Shown here: piece after piece, positions 12,834-12,880 of the stretch
Numbering within the stretch: position 1 is the stretch's first letter
Layout: each line of letters opens with the position of its first letter
Assembly (NCBI GenBank): GCA_964626495.1
Contig: CAZVFT010000070.1
Location: forward strand, 1 to 12,880
Direction of reading: 5' to 3'
DNA from: JACNLN01 sp964626495
GTDB lineage: Bacteria; Fidelibacterota; Marinisomatia; Marinisomatales; CAZVFT01
DNA: 12,880 nucleotides
Translations under genes and position numbers: made by a program
Notes under the pieces: model-generated
What the model was told of the DNA's origin: nothing
Databases searched by the model: none
What the model saw: only the letters and a program-made list of their open reading frames with translations

Positions 12834-12880
12834 ATGAAATTCACAAAAACATCTGAATATGCCATCCGTGTTCTTACTTA
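12834..12880 (+). CDS. Rrf2-family transcriptional regulator (3' partial)
   Basis: Only 15 codons are inside the window: MKFTKTSEYAIRVLT. This is the classic opening of Rrf2 regulators (M-x-[FLI]-[ST]-x-x-x-[DE]-Y-A-[ILV]-R-x-[LM]), the first helix of their winged helix-turn-helix. Members such as IscR, NsrR, RsrR and CymR sense iron-sulfur status, nitric oxide, redox state or cysteine supply; the cysteines that would separate these lie beyond the edge. AAGGTAG ends 3 bases before the ATG and lies in a dyad. Confidence 0.75.
   Translation, partial: MKFTKTSEYAIRVLT

Noticed and set aside
1..12880. tRNA, rRNA, transposase, toxin-antitoxin or phage-defence genes
   Set aside because: No matching sequence, motif or gene arrangement was recognised on either strand.

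Overview
The window is AT-rich bacterial DNA holding ordinary metabolic genes, two intergenic repeat islands and a 100-N assembly gap (9931-10030), so it comes from a draft or metagenome assembly. The gene set is two selenium/molybdenum-hydroxylase-type accessory genes, a HAD-first (FadN-type) beta-oxidation operon under a TetR regulator, and an M28 peptidase with PA and PDZ domains. Together with the palindromic intergenic repeats it would fit an uncultured member of the FCB/Marinimicrobia-like bacteria. This placement is inference with modest confidence, as no phylogenetic marker is present. The best promoter visible is sigma70-like (TTGTAT-17-TATATT), not the classic Bacteroidota type.

Left part (1-2290, + strand): a YqeC-type P-loop protein, known as an accessory of selenium-dependent molybdenum hydroxylases, followed by a dihydropyrimidinase/hydantoinase-family amidohydrolase. 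This pairing is typical of purine/hydantoin catabolic clusters, so the matching hydroxylase genes may lie to the left of the window.

Central part (2315-9100, - strand): a fatty-acid beta-oxidation operon read from right to left: TetR/FadR-like regulator, acyl-CoA dehydrogenase (fadE), thiolase (fadA), fused 3-hydroxyacyl-CoA dehydrogenase/enoyl-CoA hydratase (fadN), and perhaps a small conserved hypothetical protein. Together the enzymes cover all four steps of the cycle. A sigma70-type promoter and an 18-bp palindrome sit just before the regulator, which suggests autorepression of the whole operon. The regulator and fadE overlap by 8 bp. The fadE-fadA spacer holds two inverted repeats and an 11-codon mini-ORF.

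Right part (9100-12880): a repeat-rich noncoding island (9132-9457) bounded by 11-bp inverted repeats, a four-helix membrane protein, the assembly gap, a large secreted-type M28 peptidase missing its N terminus, a second repeat island with inverted ends (11672-11891), a five-helix membrane protein of unknown function, and the first 15 codons of an Rrf2-family regulator preceded by a small dyad.

No RNA gene, CRISPR array, transposase or defence system was recognised. The interesting signals are regulatory (operator, spacer elements) and repetitive (two MITE-like islands).
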